Positions 25,093 through 35,810 of a DNA stretch of 64,000 bases are shown piece after piece. Numbering within the stretch: the first letter of the stretch is position 1; every line of letters starts with the position of its first letter. The DNA is taken from the NCBI RefSeq assembly GCF_020858115.1, contig NZ_JACYMM010000002.1:496001-560000 (forward strand), written 5' to 3'. The notes beneath the pieces are model-generated. The model saw only the letters and a list, made by a program, of their open reading frames with translations. It searched no databases and was not told where the DNA came from. The translations under genes were made by a program, and so were the position numbers. This DNA comes from Janthinobacterium sp. FW305-129. Lineage in GTDB: Bacteria; Pseudomonadota; Gammaproteobacteria; Burkholderiales; Burkholderiaceae_D.

Positions 25093-27657
25093 TCAGAATG
25101 ACAGTGTTGCGCGGGCGTAGTAATAGCCGCCCAGCACGCCCAATGGCCCCGAGTTGTCGTAAGCCCCCGTGTACTGCGCCAGATTCGCGGCGCTGCGCGC
25201 CTCGCGCGGCACCTGGCTCGGTTTCTGGTCGAAGACATTGTTGGCGCCCACCGTCACGTTGATGCGCTTGCTGATGTCGTAGCCGATGCTGACATCCGTC
25301 ACAAAGGCGGCTTTCAGCTGGTAATCGCCGCCCGTGATGGCGTTCAGGCGCTTGAGCTTGCCGTAGCGCGTCTCGCGTACATTGAATGCCCAACCGGCTT
25401 TTTCATACGCCAGGGTGAGGATTTCCTTGTCGCGCGGCGCGCGGTACAGCAAGTCGTACTCGGCCGATTTGCTCAGGGTGCCGATGTTCGGCAAGCCTTG
25501 CAGCACGGCGGGAAGTTCCGCCTTGCCCACCAGGCTCGTATGGTTGAGATTCGCCGCCGCCGTCCAGCGCAGCTTGCCGTCGGCCACGCGCAGCACATCT
25601 TCCGCCGTGAAATCGATGCCGCGCGTGCGCGTGTCGCCCACGTTGGCAAAATAATGCGCGACGAGGCCATTGCCGACCGTCAAGCCCGCCGAACGCAGCA
25701 GGTTTTCAATCACGCCCGCTTGCGCCGCCGTCAGCGGCCGGCCACTGCCGTCGAGCGCCACGCCCGAGCTGCGGTCGATGCCGATGTTCGACGACACACC
25801 GAGGCGGTCGCTGACCTTGATTTGATACGCGTCAACGGCCAGGCGCAGGGTCGGCGTAGGATTGAAGGTCAACCCGGCCGACAGATTCGTCGATTTTTCC
25901 GGTTTTAATGCTTGCGCGCCCAAGGCTCGCGCCGCAAGCGAATTGGGCTGCGCCAGGGTGTAGGGCACGCCCGCATGGTCGGACGTGTTCGAATACGATT
26001 GCGTCACCAGGCTCGGTGCATGGAAGCCATTGCTGACGGTGCCGCGCACGGCGACAGCGGGTGTGACGTCATAGCGGGCCGACAAACGCCCCGTCGTCTT
26101 GCTGCCGAAATCGAAATATTTTTCGGCACGCAAGGCCGTATCGAGCAGCAACTGCGGCGTCAGTTTGGCGCCCAGACCGATATACGCCGCGTAGCTGTGG
26201 CGCGCCGTGTCGGACGCATCGACGGGCAGGTAGCCCGCCAGCGCCGACGAACCGCTGCCCTGCCACGAAACAGGCTCCCCCGGGCTGCGTTGCTGCGTTT
26301 CATGCGAATACTCGAGGCCGACGCTGAGGTCGGCCGGTTCGCTCAAGCCAAGCTGCACGGGGCGGCGCAGGTCGGCGTTGGTGGTCGAACGGCTGTAGCG
26401 CTGCTTGCCGATATCAAAATCCGTCTTGCCGCCCGGATAAGTCAGCGAGTAGTTGGCCGAGTGCTCCACGCCCACGTCGATATCGTCGCGGCCGTAGGTG
26501 CTGCTGATATCCCAGCTCCAGCCCGCCGTCTCGCCCTTGATGCCGCCCGTCAAGGAAAAGTCGTTTTCGCTCGTCGTTTCATACGGCGTGAAGCCGTCGG
26601 GATACACGGCCAGCAAGCCCTTGTTGTTATTGAAAATGGTATTGGGCAGACGGAAATTCTGCGCCGAGCGGGCATTGCGGTGCGCATACGTGCCGAAGCC
26701 GTACAGTTGCACCTCGTTCGACACGTCATAGCCGACGTTGGCGCTGAGCGAGGCGGTCGTGCTTTGCGGGACACCCGTATTGCGCCAGGGATTGCTGTTG
26801 CGCGTCGCTTCGGCCGGGTTAGGCGAAGCGCCGGCTGGCAAGCTGTTGTTCGGCCCCAATTTGACCAGCTGGCCATCGCTGTTGCGCACGGCCGGATACG
26901 ACAGATAGCCGGGATTCAAGCCGAAGTTACGCACGGCAATGCCCTGGCGCTGCACTTCGGCACCGAAGTGGGCAAAGCCGTGCTCACCCAGGCGCGTGCC
27001 GCCGTCGATGCGCGCGGAACCGTTGGTGCCGTCGCCGTCGTAGGTGGAACCGAGCTGCGTGCTGAAGCTGCCCTTGTCATCCGCTTTCAGGATGATGTTG
27101 ATGACGCCGGCGATGGCGTCGGAACCGTAGATGGCGGAAGCGCCGTCGCGCAGGATTTCCACGCGGGCAATAGCCCCCGTGGGGATCAGGGCCAGATCGG
27201 TGGCGACGGAGCCGGGAAAACCATCCTCATTAACGATGGCCGTCGTATGCCGGCGCTTGCCGTTGACCAGCACCAGCGTATGCGAGGGGTCGAGGTTGCG
27301 CAGCTGGCCCGCGCGCACGATGCTGCCCAGGTCGGGCTGTACGCGGGCCGGCAAGTTAAACGATGGCAAGGCCGTGTCCAGCGCATCGAGCAGGTTCAAT
27401 TTGCCCGTCGCCTGCAATTGCTGCGCGCTGATCACGTCGATCGGCGCGGCGCTGTTGGCCACCGTGCGGCCGGTGCCGCGCGCGCCCGTGACGATGACGG
27501 CGTCCAGCGGCGCGCCGGCGAGCGCGCCGGCGTCGTCCGCCGCCGCTTGCGCATGGGCCGCGCCTGGCGCGCCCAGCACGAGCACGGCCAGCGAGACGGC
27601 GTGCGCCAGTTGCCGCAAGCGTGGTGCGGGGGAATGCTTGTGAATCAGTTCCAGCAT
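25093..27657 (-). CDS. TonB-dependent outer-membrane receptor
   Basis: An 854-residue outer-membrane receptor. The signal peptide ends near AAHAQ (residue 37). The TonB box region DAVIVTG and plug domain (VISAQQLQATGKLNLLDALD through IYGSDAIAGVINIILK) follow, then a 22-strand type barrel ending in ARATLSF with terminal Phe. The ATG at 27657 has AAAGGA 9 bases upstream. The plug lacks motifs that would name a ligand. Linkage to the DOPA-dioxygenase-like protein suggests an aromatic or siderophore-like substrate, which is inference. Confidence 0.93.
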   Translation of the reverse strand: MLELIHKHSPAPRLRQLAHAVSLAVLVLGAPGAAHAQAAADDAGALAGAPLDAVIVTGARGTGRTVANSAAPIDVISAQQLQATGKLNLLDALDTALPSFNLPARVQPDLGSIVRAGQLRNLDPSHTLVLVNGKRRHTTAIVNEDGFPGSVATDLALIPTGAIARVEILRDGASAIYGSDAIAGVINIILKADDKGSFSTQLGSTYDGDGTNGSARIDGGTRLGEHGFAHFGAEVQRQGIAVRNFGLNPGYLSYPAVRNSDGQLVKLGPNNSLPAGASPNPAEATRNSNPWRNTGVPQSTTASLSANVGYDVSNEVQLYGFGTYAHRNARSAQNFRLPNTIFNNNKGLLAVYPDGFTPYETTSENDFSLTGGIKGETAGWSWDISSTYGRDDIDVGVEHSANYSLTYPGGKTDFDIGKQRYSRSTTNADLRRPVQLGLSEPADLSVGLEYSHETQQRSPGEPVSWQGSGSSALAGYLPVDASDTARHSYAAYIGLGAKLTPQLLLDTALRAEKYFDFGSKTTGRLSARYDVTPAVAVRGTVSNGFHAPSLVTQSYSNTSDHAGVPYTLAQPNSLAARALGAQALKPEKSTNLSAGLTFNPTPTLRLAVDAYQIKVSDRLGVSSNIGIDRSSGVALDGSGRPLTAAQAGVIENLLRSAGLTVGNGLVAHYFANVGDTRTRGIDFTAEDVLRVADGKLRWTAAANLNHTSLVGKAELPAVLQGLPNIGTLSKSAEYDLLYRAPRDKEILTLAYEKAGWAFNVRETRYGKLKRLNAITGGDYQLKAAFVTDVSIGYDISKRINVTVGANNVFDQKPSQVPREARSAANLAQYTGAYDNSGPLGVLGGYYYARATLSF

Positions 27658-27783
27658 ACGAAAACATCCTTTCAAAGTCGTCAACACAGTGGCTGCAGAC
27701 TAAAGGATGGACAAACAAACAAGAACGAATGGTTTCGTATTTAGATATTTCGTTTTGGCAACTAACAACAGTGCCGCGGGACG

Positions 27784-28611
27784 TCAGGGAAGGGACGGGG
27801 CACTAGCCAGGCTCTGGTCGAGCCGCTTCCAGTAATCGCGTTCCAGCCTGGCCGTATCGATTTCACGGGCCGCTTCGTTGAAGCGTTTTTGCTGCGCCGC
27901 GCCGTCTGCCGTGCGCTGGAAGCACACGTGCACGGGGCGCTCCTTGAAGACGGTATCGATGATGGCGATGCGTTCCCGCTCGGCCTTGCTGAAGTTGCGC
28001 CCCATCAGCAAGTGCTGCAGGACATGGCGCTCGATGACGATCACGCGGTAGCGCTTGATGAACAGTTTTTTCAGATTCGTCGCGTCGTTCAAGCCCTCTT
28101 CCGTCTTCAGCTCGCCGCGCGCCACCATGCCATCGAACTGTTCTCCATTCGAATAGCCGGCCACGGTGCCGATGCGCAACTGGCCCAGCTCCGCCAGGGT
28201 GGCGCCAGGCACGCCATCTTCCTTCAGATATGCGAGCACGCCTTGCGTATTGCCAACCGGAACAGAAAAGTGGCAGAGTTTTTCCCGTTCGGGCGTGCGC
28301 CAGACGGCCAGGAAACCGGTATAGCGGGGACTGGCCAGGCCAAACTGCATGGCGCGCTTCCAGGGAAAATACTCATATTTGACCGTATAGCCGAGACGCT
28401 CGAAGACGGCGCTGACCATCGCGCCCGACATGCCGTCGGCCGGCAGGCTGCGGGAAATAAAGGGCGGCCAGTCTTCCGCCGCGAAGCGGACGATGCGCGA
28501 ACTGGCAGCGCCCGGCGCCGCCATGGGGGAGCTAGCCTGCCCGTGTGCAAGGGCAAGTGCAGAGTGCATGAACAAACAGAAGGGCAAACCAACTGTCCGG
28601 AGGAAACGCAT
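27784..28611 (-). CDS. Periplasmic solute-binding protein, family 3 type
   Basis: A 275-residue exported protein of the type II periplasmic binding fold (SBP_bac_3). The signal peptide covers about 1-22. The two lobes contain RFAAEDWPPFISRSLPADGMSGAMVSAVFERLGY and LGQLRIGTVAGYSNGEQFD. No ABC permease or ATPase is adjacent, so it may be a stand-alone binding or sensing protein, a common situation in this class. It lies 126 bp upstream of the TonB receptor gene on the same strand. The ligand is unknown. Confidence 0.83.
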   Translation of the reverse strand: MRFLRTVGLPFCLFMHSALALAHGQASSPMAAPGAASSRIVRFAAEDWPPFISRSLPADGMSGAMVSAVFERLGYTVKYEYFPWKRAMQFGLASPRYTGFLAVWRTPEREKLCHFSVPVGNTQGVLAYLKEDGVPGATLAELGQLRIGTVAGYSNGEQFDGMVARGELKTEEGLNDATNLKKLFIKRYRVIVIERHVLQHLLMGRNFSKAERERIAIIDTVFKERPVHVCFQRTADGAAQQKRFNEAAREIDTARLERDYWKRLDQSLASAPSLP

Positions 28612-28872
28612 GTTTTGCTCCTATGGCCTGGCGCGCATGGCAATGCAGGCGCGGCAACAGGACTGGCGGTCGGCTTTTTTTGATCACTGGCTTGATAAAA
28701 ATCATGCTCCCATAAAAAAAGGAATTTTCAAAGTTGTTTATTTGCACTTTGACATTCCCAGGAGAAATAAAATACGATTGCGGCGCGCCCGCAACAGCCC
28801 GCTATGCCCCTCTCGCAACACAGGTTTTTACTTGTATGCGGGCCAGATGGCCGATAATGACGTTTTAGCGTA

Positions 28873-29607
28873 TTGAAGACGACCGTGCCGCATCCCGTTC
28901 CTCCCTCACTTGCCGACCAGATCGAAGACTTGCTGCCGCAAACGCAGTGCACCAAATGCGGCTACAACGGCTGCCGCCCGTATGCGGAAGCGATTGCCGC
29001 AGGCAGCGCCGGCATCAACCAGTGCCCACCGGGCGGCGCGCAGGGCATCGTGCGCCTGGCCGGCTTGCTGGGCAAAAAAGTCATTCCGCTCAATCCCGTC
29101 AACGGCCTCGAACGTCCGCGATCTGTCGCCTACATCGACGAATCGCTGTGTATCGGCTGCACCCTGTGTATCCAGGCCTGTCCCGTCGACGCCATCGTCG
29201 GTGCCGCCAAGCAGATGCATACGGTGGTGACCAGCCTGTGCACGGGCTGCGACCTGTGCGTGGCGCCCTGCCCCGTCGACTGCATCGTCATGTACCCGGT
29301 CAGCGGCGACGCCACGGGCTGGGATGCCTGGAGCCAGGCGGAAGCGGACGACGCGCGCGCGCGCCACGATTTCCGCACGCAGCGCCTGCGCCGCGAAAGC
29401 GAGGAAAACGAGGCGCGCCTGGCCGCCAAGGCCGTCGCCAAGATGCGCGAAGTGACGCAGGAAGTGCCCGTCACGCCCGACGAACAGGCGGAAAAGGAGC
29501 GCAAGCGCGCCATCATCGCCGCCGCCATGGAGCGCGCGCGCGCCAAGGCCGCCGCCAGCGCCCAGACCGAACCGCCCGCCCCCAACGCCCCGAAAAAAGA
29601 CGCATGA
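28873..29607 (+). CDS. rnfB: RnfB/RsxB-type iron-sulfur protein, soluble form
   Basis: A 244-residue ferredoxin-like protein. The N-terminal [4Fe-4S] motif is [16 protein letters not shown] ending NQCPPGG, then two ferredoxin clusters follow: [18 protein letters not shown] and [17 protein letters not shown] charged Ala-rich helical tail of about 80 residues completes it. The membrane anchor of classical RnfB is missing, and no other rnf gene is nearby. There is no ATG: the start is TTG 28873 or GTG 28885, neither with a strong ribosome site. It overlaps nth by 4 bp, suggesting it may serve repair or assembly of the Nth cluster. Confidence 0.87.
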   Translation: MKTTVPHPVPPSLADQIEDLLPQTQCTKCGYNGCRPYAEAIAAGSAGINQCPPGGAQGIVRLAGLLGKKVIPLNPVNGLERPRSVAYIDESLCIGCTLCIQACPVDAIVGAAKQMHTVVTSLCTGCDLCVAPCPVDCIVMYPVSGDATGWDAWSQAEADDARARHDFRTQRLRRESEENEARLAAKAVAKMREVTQEVPVTPDEQAEKERKRAIIAAAMERARAKAAASAQTEPPAPNAPKKDA

Positions 29608-30251
29608 ACGCCGCCAAACGCCTGGAAATCTTTACGCGCTTTCGCGCCGCCAACCCGTCCCCGAAAACGGAACTCGAATACACGACGCCGTTCGAGCTGC
29701 TGATCGCCGTGCTGCTGTCGGCGCAGGCAACGGACGTGTCCGTCAACAAGGCGACCCGTTTGCTGTATCCGGTCGCCAATACCCCGGCCAAGATGCTGGC
29801 CCTGGGCGTGGACGAACTGGCCAGCTACATCCGCACCATCGGCCTGTTCCGCACCAAGGCGAAGAACGTGATCGCCACCTGCCAGATCCTGCTCGATCAG
29901 CACGGCGGCGAAGTGCCGCGCGACCGCGCCTCGCTGGAAGCCTTGCCCGGCGTGGGCCGCAAGACGGCCAACGTGGTCATGAACACGGCGTTCGGCGAAC
30001 CGACGATGGCGGTCGACACGCATATCTTCCGCGTCTCGAACCGCACGGGCATCGCGCCAGGCAAGAATGTCGATATCGTCGAGCAAAAACTGCTGAAATT
30101 CATCCCCAAGGAATTCCTGCACGACGCCCACCACTGGCTCATCCTGCACGGGCGCTACACCTGCACGGCGCGCAAGCCGCAATGCTGGAATTGCATGATC
30201 GCCGACCTGTGCGACTACAAGGACAAGTCGCCGATGCCGGCCGTGGTGTAA
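29604..30251 (+). CDS. nth: Endonuclease III
   Basis: A 215-residue DNA glycosylase/AP lyase that removes oxidised pyrimidines. The helix-hairpin-helix [12 protein letters not shown] includes the Schiff-base Lys120, and AVDTH the catalytic Asp138, the same numbering as in E. coli Nth. The C-terminal [4Fe-4S] ligands are C-x6-C-x2-C-x5-C in [17 protein letters not shown]. The start overlaps the rnfB stop by 4 bp (ATGA). Confidence 0.97.
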   Translation: MNAAKRLEIFTRFRAANPSPKTELEYTTPFELLIAVLLSAQATDVSVNKATRLLYPVANTPAKMLALGVDELASYIRTIGLFRTKAKNVIATCQILLDQHGGEVPRDRASLEALPGVGRKTANVVMNTAFGEPTMAVDTHIFRVSNRTGIAPGKNVDIVEQKLLKFIPKEFLHDAHHWLILHGRYTCTARKPQCWNCMIADLCDYKDKSPMPAVV

Positions 30252-30253
30252 AG

Positions 30254-30281
30254 AAAAAAAACGGCCCGCAGGGGCCGTTTT
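30254..30281. terminator. Bidirectional terminator between nth and proB
   Basis: AAAACGGCCC-GCAG-GGGCCGTTTT, a perfect 10-bp stem with A and T flanks on both sides, lies right after the nth stop and 27 bp from the proB stop. Confidence 0.92.
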
Positions 30282-30308
30282 GACATTCTACTGCCTGCAA
30301 GCAAGCAT

Positions 30309-31427
30309 TTACAGCAAGACCATATTATCGCGGTGAATCAGCTCATGGCCTTCCATGTAGCCGAGGATGGACTCGATCTCGGTGGACGGCTTGCGCATGA
30401 TGCGGCGCGCTTCGCCGCTCGTGTAGTTCGACAGGCCGCGCGCCACGGGCACGCCATCCACGTCGACGCAGGTGATGACGGCGCCGCGGCCAAATTCCCC
30501 GTTCACGCCCGTCACGCCGATCGGCAGCAGGGACTTGCCTTCCTGGCGCAGCTTTTGCACGGCGCCCGCGTCGAGCACGACGGCGCCGGCCGTGTGCAGA
30601 TGATCGGCCATCCACTGCTTACGTGCCGTCAATTGGCCCGTTTGCGCCCGCAACTCCGTGCCGATCGCTTCGCCCTGCGCGAGGCGGCTGAGCACGTCGC
30701 TGTCGCGGCCCCAGGCGATGATGGTATGCGCGCCGGACTTGGCGGCGCGCTTGGCGGCGAGGATTTTCGTCAGCATGCCGCCACGCCCCAGGCTGGAGCC
30801 GGCGCCGCCCGCCATCGCTTCCAGGGCCGGATCGCCGGCGATGCCCTGCGTGATCAGGTAAGCGTTCGGATCCTTGCGCGGGTCGGCCGAGAACAGGCCG
30901 TGCTGGTCCGTCAGGATCACCAGCGCATCGGCCTCGATCAGGTTGGCGACGAGGGCGCCCAGGGTGTCGTTGTCGCCGAACTTGATTTCATCGGTGACGA
31001 CCGTGTCGTTTTCATTGATGATCGGCACCACGCCCAGGCGCAGCAGGGTCGTCAGGGTGGAGCGGGCATTCAGGTAGCGTTCGCGGTCGGCCAGGTCGGC
31101 GTGCGTGAGCAGCACTTGCGCCGTGCCGAGGCTGTGGGCGCGGAAGCTGCTTTCATAGATTTGCGCCAGGCCCATCTGGCCGACGGCGGCGCACGCCTGC
31201 AATTCGTGGATATCGGTGGGGCGCTGCTCGAAGCCGAGGCGCAGCATGCCTTCGGCGATGGCGCCGGAACTCACCAGCACCACTTCCTTGCCCAGGGCGC
31301 GCAAGCCGGAAATCTGCGCGGCCCAGCGGGCGATGGCGGCATGGTCGAGCCCGCGGCCATCGTTGGTGACCAGCGAGGAGCCGACTTTGATGATGATGCG
31401 GGTAGCTTTTTGAATCACGGAATCCAT
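30309..31427 (-). CDS. proB: Glutamate 5-kinase
   Basis: A 372-residue enzyme catalysing the first step of proline synthesis. The amino-acid kinase domain (1-260) has [29 protein letters not shown] and [28 protein letters not shown]-terminal PUA domain (about 280-365) is present. It ends the obgE-small membrane protein-proB cluster, with a 27-bp gap before its start. Confidence 0.97.
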   Translation of the reverse strand: MDSVIQKATRIIIKVGSSLVTNDGRGLDHAAIARWAAQISGLRALGKEVVLVSSGAIAEGMLRLGFEQRPTDIHELQACAAVGQMGLAQIYESSFRAHSLGTAQVLLTHADLADRERYLNARSTLTTLLRLGVVPIINENDTVVTDEIKFGDNDTLGALVANLIEADALVILTDQHGLFSADPRKDPNAYLITQGIAGDPALEAMAGGAGSSLGRGGMLTKILAAKRAAKSGAHTIIAWGRDSDVLSRLAQGEAIGTELRAQTGQLTARKQWMADHLHTAGAVVLDAGAVQKLRQEGKSLLPIGVTGVNGEFGRGAVITCVDVDGVPVARGLSNYTSGEARRIMRKPSTEIESILGYMEGHELIHRDNMVLL

Positions 31428-31454
31428 GGGGCGGCGCTCTTCACTTAATAGACG

Positions 31455-31865
31455 TCAGCGCGCAGGACGCAGCAGCAGCAAGGCCAGCCCCGCCGTCAGC
31501 TCGATTGCGCACATGAACAACACAAAACCCTGAGGCAAGCCGAAGCTGATGGCCGCGAACAGACGGCCGGCGGGCTGCGCCAGGACCAACATTGCAGTGA
31601 TATCGCCGAGGATGGGCGGTTCGCCCTGCCGTGCCGCGAACAGCGCCAGCAGCGCGGTAGCGCCCCAGACACCGACATGGGAAGCGTAGAACTGGCTGTA
31701 GCCATCGACGCCATTGAGGAAGATGCCCATGCCGGCCGCCATCTCGTCGGCGAACAGCAGGCAGGCGACCGCGCTCAGCCCGTAAGCATACGCGATCAGA
31801 TGCAATACACGGCGCTGCCACGCTTGCTTGCGCGCGGGCGCGACAGCGATCGTCTGTACCGGCAT
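31455..31865 (-). CDS. Small integral membrane protein, unknown function
   Basis: A 136-residue protein that I do not recognise. After a basic N-terminus (ARKQAWQRRV) it has four hydrophobic helices: LIAYAYGLSAVACLLFA, YASHVGVWGATALLALFAA, ITAMLVLAQPAGRLFAAISF and VLFMCAIELTAGLALLLL. It sits 13 bp after obgE and 27 bp before proB on the same strand, so it belongs to the obgE-proB operon. The start at Met 31865 fits the spacing after obgE; an upstream in-frame start would overlap obgE. Confidence 0.7.
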   Translation of the reverse strand: MPVQTIAVAPARKQAWQRRVLHLIAYAYGLSAVACLLFADEMAAGMGIFLNGVDGYSQFYASHVGVWGATALLALFAARQGEPPILGDITAMLVLAQPAGRLFAAISFGLPQGFVLFMCAIELTAGLALLLLRPAR

Positions 31866-31878
31866 CAGGGTAAGGCTC

Positions 31879-33006
<1,128 letters not shown>

Positions 33007-33007
33007 C

Positions 33008-33037
33008 TAAAAAGGCTCTACCTTGGGCAGAGCCTTT
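33008..33037 (-). terminator. Intrinsic terminator after rpmA
   Basis: AAAGGCTCT and AGAGCCTTT pair with a 9-base loop and are followed on the minus strand by TTTTTAGTTTT. It lies 66 bp after rpmA and 20 bp before the obgE start, so obgE is read by read-through or its own promoter. Confidence 0.85.
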
Positions 33038-33102
33038 CGATTGAAGGCTTGCGCCTTACATCATGCGATCATTGCGGAGCGAACTGGCGCTCCGCCAATG
33101 AA

Positions 33103-33375
33103 TTACGCTGGTACTGCTTCGTTTGGTACAACGGTCACGAATTGCTTCGAGCCGGCACCTTTGACAACGAACTTCACTTTGCCCGCGATCAGCGCGAACA
33201 ACGTGTGGTCCTTGCCCATGCCTACGCCTTCGCCGGCGCGCACTGGGGTGCCGCGTTGACGAATGATGATGCCGCCAGCATTGATAGCTTGGCCGCCGTA
33301 GACTTTAACGCCCAGACGTTTTGATTCTGAATCACGGCCGTTTCGCGTTGTGCCGCCGCCTTTTTTATGTGCCAT
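33103..33375 (-). CDS. rpmA: 50S ribosomal protein L27
   Basis: A 90-residue ribosomal protein. [28 protein letters not shown] at the N-terminus is diagnostic and reaches the peptidyl-transferase centre; [29 protein letters not shown] follows. AAGGAG precedes the ATG. It is 53 bp after rplU. Confidence 0.98.
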   Translation of the reverse strand: MAHKKGGGTTRNGRDSESKRLGVKVYGGQAINAGGIIIRQRGTPVRAGEGVGMGKDHTLFALIAGKVKFVVKGAGSKQFVTVVPNEAVPA

Positions 33376-33428
33376 TTAAGACTCCTTGATAGCTGATTAT
33401 GTAGACAAACTGCGTCAAACAGCGGCGA

Positions 33429-33740
33429 TTAGCCGTTGATCGAAACGATTTGGATTTCGGTAAAATTCTGGCGATGGCCTTGATGCTTTTGGTAGTGCTT
33501 ACGACGACGCATCTTGAAAATTTTGACCTTATCATGGCGACCATGCGCCACAACCGTAACCAGTACCGTTGCACCTTCGACCAATGGAGCACCAAACTTG
33601 ATGCTGTCGCCCGCGCCTACTGCGAGAACTTGATCGATGGTGATTTCGGAACCAATGTCTGCCGGTATCTGTTCTACTTTAAGTTTTTCGCCAGCGACAA
33701 CTTTGTATTGTTTGCCACCGGTTTTTATGACCGCGTACAT
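33429..33740 (-). CDS. rplU: 50S ribosomal protein L21
   Basis: A 103-residue ribosomal protein with [14 protein letters not shown] at the N-terminus and the C-terminal [25 protein letters not shown]-binding stretch. The start chosen at 33740 gives the standard length. It is the first gene of rplU-rpmA behind a consensus promoter. Confidence 0.98.
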   Translation of the reverse strand: MYAVIKTGGKQYKVVAGEKLKVEQIPADIGSEITIDQVLAVGAGDSIKFGAPLVEGATVLVTVVAHGRHDKVKIFKMRRRKHYQKHQGHRQNFTEIQIVSING

Positions 33741-33821
33741 GATTTGAAACCTCATCAAATGTTGAAAGAATTTGTCCCACTGCCATGAAAAGCAAGCCGT
33801 GCACAACAGGGGGAACCAGCG

Positions 33822-33850
33822 ATTATACACGGACTGAGAAATTGCGTCAA
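33822..33850 (-). promoter_or_regulatory. Strong sigma-70 promoter of rplU-rpmA
   Basis: On the minus strand TTGACG and TATAAT are exactly 17 bases apart, a near-perfect vegetative promoter. The leader to rplU is about 75 bases. The 304-bp region 33741-34044 between rplU and ispB holds this promoter and the ispB -10 element, and no gene. Confidence 0.88.
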
Positions 33851-34007
33851 AAACTATTCACAAAGCTTGATGATCGTGGTATGTCGACAACCTGACCACC
33901 ATGTCAGGCTTGCGCCAGGCAGACAGGAAAACACACGCCAATGCCAACAAGATCAAACAATTGCCCTACAGCCATAGGCAAACATCACGCGCGCGCAAGC
34001 CTTGTCG

Positions 34008-34013
34008 TATAAT
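34008..34013 (+). promoter_or_regulatory. Consensus -10 element upstream of ispB
   Basis: A perfect TATAAT lies 32 bp before the ispB start. No good -35 hexamer is found at the right distance, so the promoter may be weak or activator dependent. Confidence 0.5.
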
Positions 34014-34044
34014 CGCGGCACCCACAATCTAATGCAGGTTCGCC

Positions 34045-35034
34045 TTGTCTGACGCTAACAAACACGTTAACCAAAACACCATCGTGCAAACGATTGCCGC
34101 CGATATGGACGCAGTCAATACGGTGATCCGCCAAAAGTTGCACTCCGATGTGATTCTGATCAACCAGATCGCCGAATACATCATCAGCGCAGGCGGCAAA
34201 CGCATCCGTCCCGTGCTGATCTTGCTGGTGGCCAATGCCCACGCCTATCGCGGCACGGCGCACCATGAACTGGCTGCCGTGGTCGAATTCATCCACACCG
34301 CCACCCTGCTGCACGACGATGTCGTCGATGAATCGTCGATGCGCCGCGGACGCCAGACGGCCAACGCCCTGTTCGGCAATGCGGCTTCGGTGCTGGTGGG
34401 CGACTTCCTGCACTCGCGCTCGTTCCAGCTGATGGTATCGCTGAACAATATGCGCGTCATGCAAATCCTGTCCGATGCCACCAACGTGATCGCCGAAGGC
34501 GAAGTGCTGCAGTTGCTGAACATGCACGATCCGGACGTGACGCAGGACAGCTACCTGAACGTCATCCGCTCGAAGACCGCGAAGCTGTTCGAAGCCTCGG
34601 CGCAACTGGGCGCCCTGATCGCCGGCGCCAGCGAAGACGACATCGAAGCGGCCGCCGAATACGGCCGCTCGCTGGGCACGGCTTTCCAGCTGATCGACGA
34701 CGTGCTCGACTATGCTGGCGACGCCGCCGAAATCGGCAAGAACGTGGGCGACGACTTGCGCGAAGGCAAACCAACCATGCCGCTGATCTGGCTGATGGAA
34801 AATGGTACGCCAGAGCAACGCGAACTGGTGCGCAGCTGCATCGAGCAAGGCGACGAACAGCATTTCGATGCCGTCCTGACGGCCATCACCAGCAGCGGCG
34901 CCCTCGACTACACGCGCAAGCAGGCGGAAATCGCCGGCCAGCGCGCCGCCGATGCCATCGCCGGCTGGCCTGACAGTGTTTATAAACAATCCATGCTGCA
35001 ACTGTGCTCGTTTGCCGTGGATCGCAATCACTGA
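34045..35034 (+). CDS. ispB: Polyprenyl (octaprenyl) diphosphate synthase
   Basis: A 329-residue trans-prenyltransferase that makes the ubiquinone side chain. The two Asp-rich motifs are LLHDDVVDES and LIDDVLDYAGD, with GGKRIRPVL near the N-terminus. The start chosen is TTG at 34045, since the alignment to E. coli IspB begins there and AGG lies 7 bases upstream; the first in-frame ATG (34108) would remove 21 residues. It is divergent from rplU, as in many proteobacteria. Confidence 0.95.
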   Translation: MSDANKHVNQNTIVQTIAADMDAVNTVIRQKLHSDVILINQIAEYIISAGGKRIRPVLILLVANAHAYRGTAHHELAAVVEFIHTATLLHDDVVDESSMRRGRQTANALFGNAASVLVGDFLHSRSFQLMVSLNNMRVMQILSDATNVIAEGEVLQLLNMHDPDVTQDSYLNVIRSKTAKLFEASAQLGALIAGASEDDIEAAAEYGRSLGTAFQLIDDVLDYAGDAAEIGKNVGDDLREGKPTMPLIWLMENGTPEQRELVRSCIEQGDEQHFDAVLTAITSSGALDYTRKQAEIAGQRAADAIAGWPDSVYKQSMLQLCSFAVDRNH

Positions 35035-35052
35035 TCGTGTTTGACCTGCATC

Positions 35053-35086
35053 AATAAAAAACGGCGCCACTGGCGCCGTTTTTATT
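35053..35086. terminator. Bidirectional terminator between ispB and arsH
   Basis: A long near-perfect stem built on ACGGCGCCA/TGGCGCCGT flanked by A5 and T5 tracts. It lies between the convergent ispB and arsH stops. Confidence 0.92.
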
Positions 35087-35810
35087 ACTGCCGTTCATGC
35101 TCCATGGCCGCATTCGCCAATTCCTGCACGATGGCCGGCGCCGCCTCCAGCCGTTCGCTGTAGCGGCTGCCCAGGTAGTCGCGGCGGTCGCGCACCAGCA
35201 AGGTGAATTTATACAGTTCCTCCATCACATCCACCAGGCGCTCGTAATACGGCGACGGCTTCATGCGGCCGTCATCGTCGAATTCCTGGTACGCCTTGGC
35301 CACCGAGGACTGGTTCGGGATAGTCACCATGCGCATCCAGCGCCCCAGCACGCGCAAGCCGTTGACGGCATTGAACGATTGGGAGCCGCCCGACACTTGC
35401 ATCACAGCAAGAGTCCGGCCCTGCGTGGGTCGCACGCTGCCCGTTTCCAGCGGCAGCCAGTCGATCTGCGATTTAAAGACGCCCGTGACGGCGCCATGCC
35501 GCTCGGGGCTGCACCACACTTGCCCTTCCGACCATAGCGACAATGCGCGCAACTCCTGCACCTTCGGATGCTCGGGCGACACGCTGTCGACCATGGGCAA
35601 GCCATGCGGGTCGAACACGCGCGTGTCGGCGCCGAAATGGCGCAGGATACGCTCCGCTTCCAGGGTCAGCAGCTTGCTGTACGAGCGCTCGCGCAAGGAA
35701 CCATACAGCAACAGGATACGCGGTGCATGCGTGGACACATTGATCGGCGCCAATTTATCCAGGCTGGGTACGTCCAGATGGGCGGCGCTGATGTTCGGCA
35801 ACTCTTCCAT
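35085..35810 (-). CDS. arsH: Organoarsenical-type NADPH-dependent FMN reductase ArsH
   Basis: A 241-residue flavodoxin-like oxidoreductase. Family signatures are [18 protein letters not shown] (phosphate loop), [25 protein letters not shown] and [26 protein letters not shown]. ArsH oxidises trivalent methylarsenicals and gives general redox protection. Its ATG directly follows the arsC stop (no gap), so it is the third gene of arsR-arsC-arsH. Confidence 0.94.
   Translation of the reverse strand: MEELPNISAAHLDVPSLDKLAPINVSTHAPRILLLYGSLRERSYSKLLTLEAERILRHFGADTRVFDPHGLPMVDSVSPEHPKVQELRALSLWSEGQVWCSPERHGAVTGVFKSQIDWLPLETGSVRPTQGRTLAVMQVSGGSQSFNAVNGLRVLGRWMRMVTIPNQSSVAKAYQEFDDDGRMKPSPYYERLVDVMEELYKFTLLVRDRRDYLGSRYSERLEAAPAIVQELANAAMEHERQ

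Noticed and set aside
28947-29603. Extended upstream frame for nth overlapping rnfB
   Set aside because: The region is clearly coding for the iron-sulfur protein in another frame; nth starts at the ATG at 29604 with the family N-terminus.
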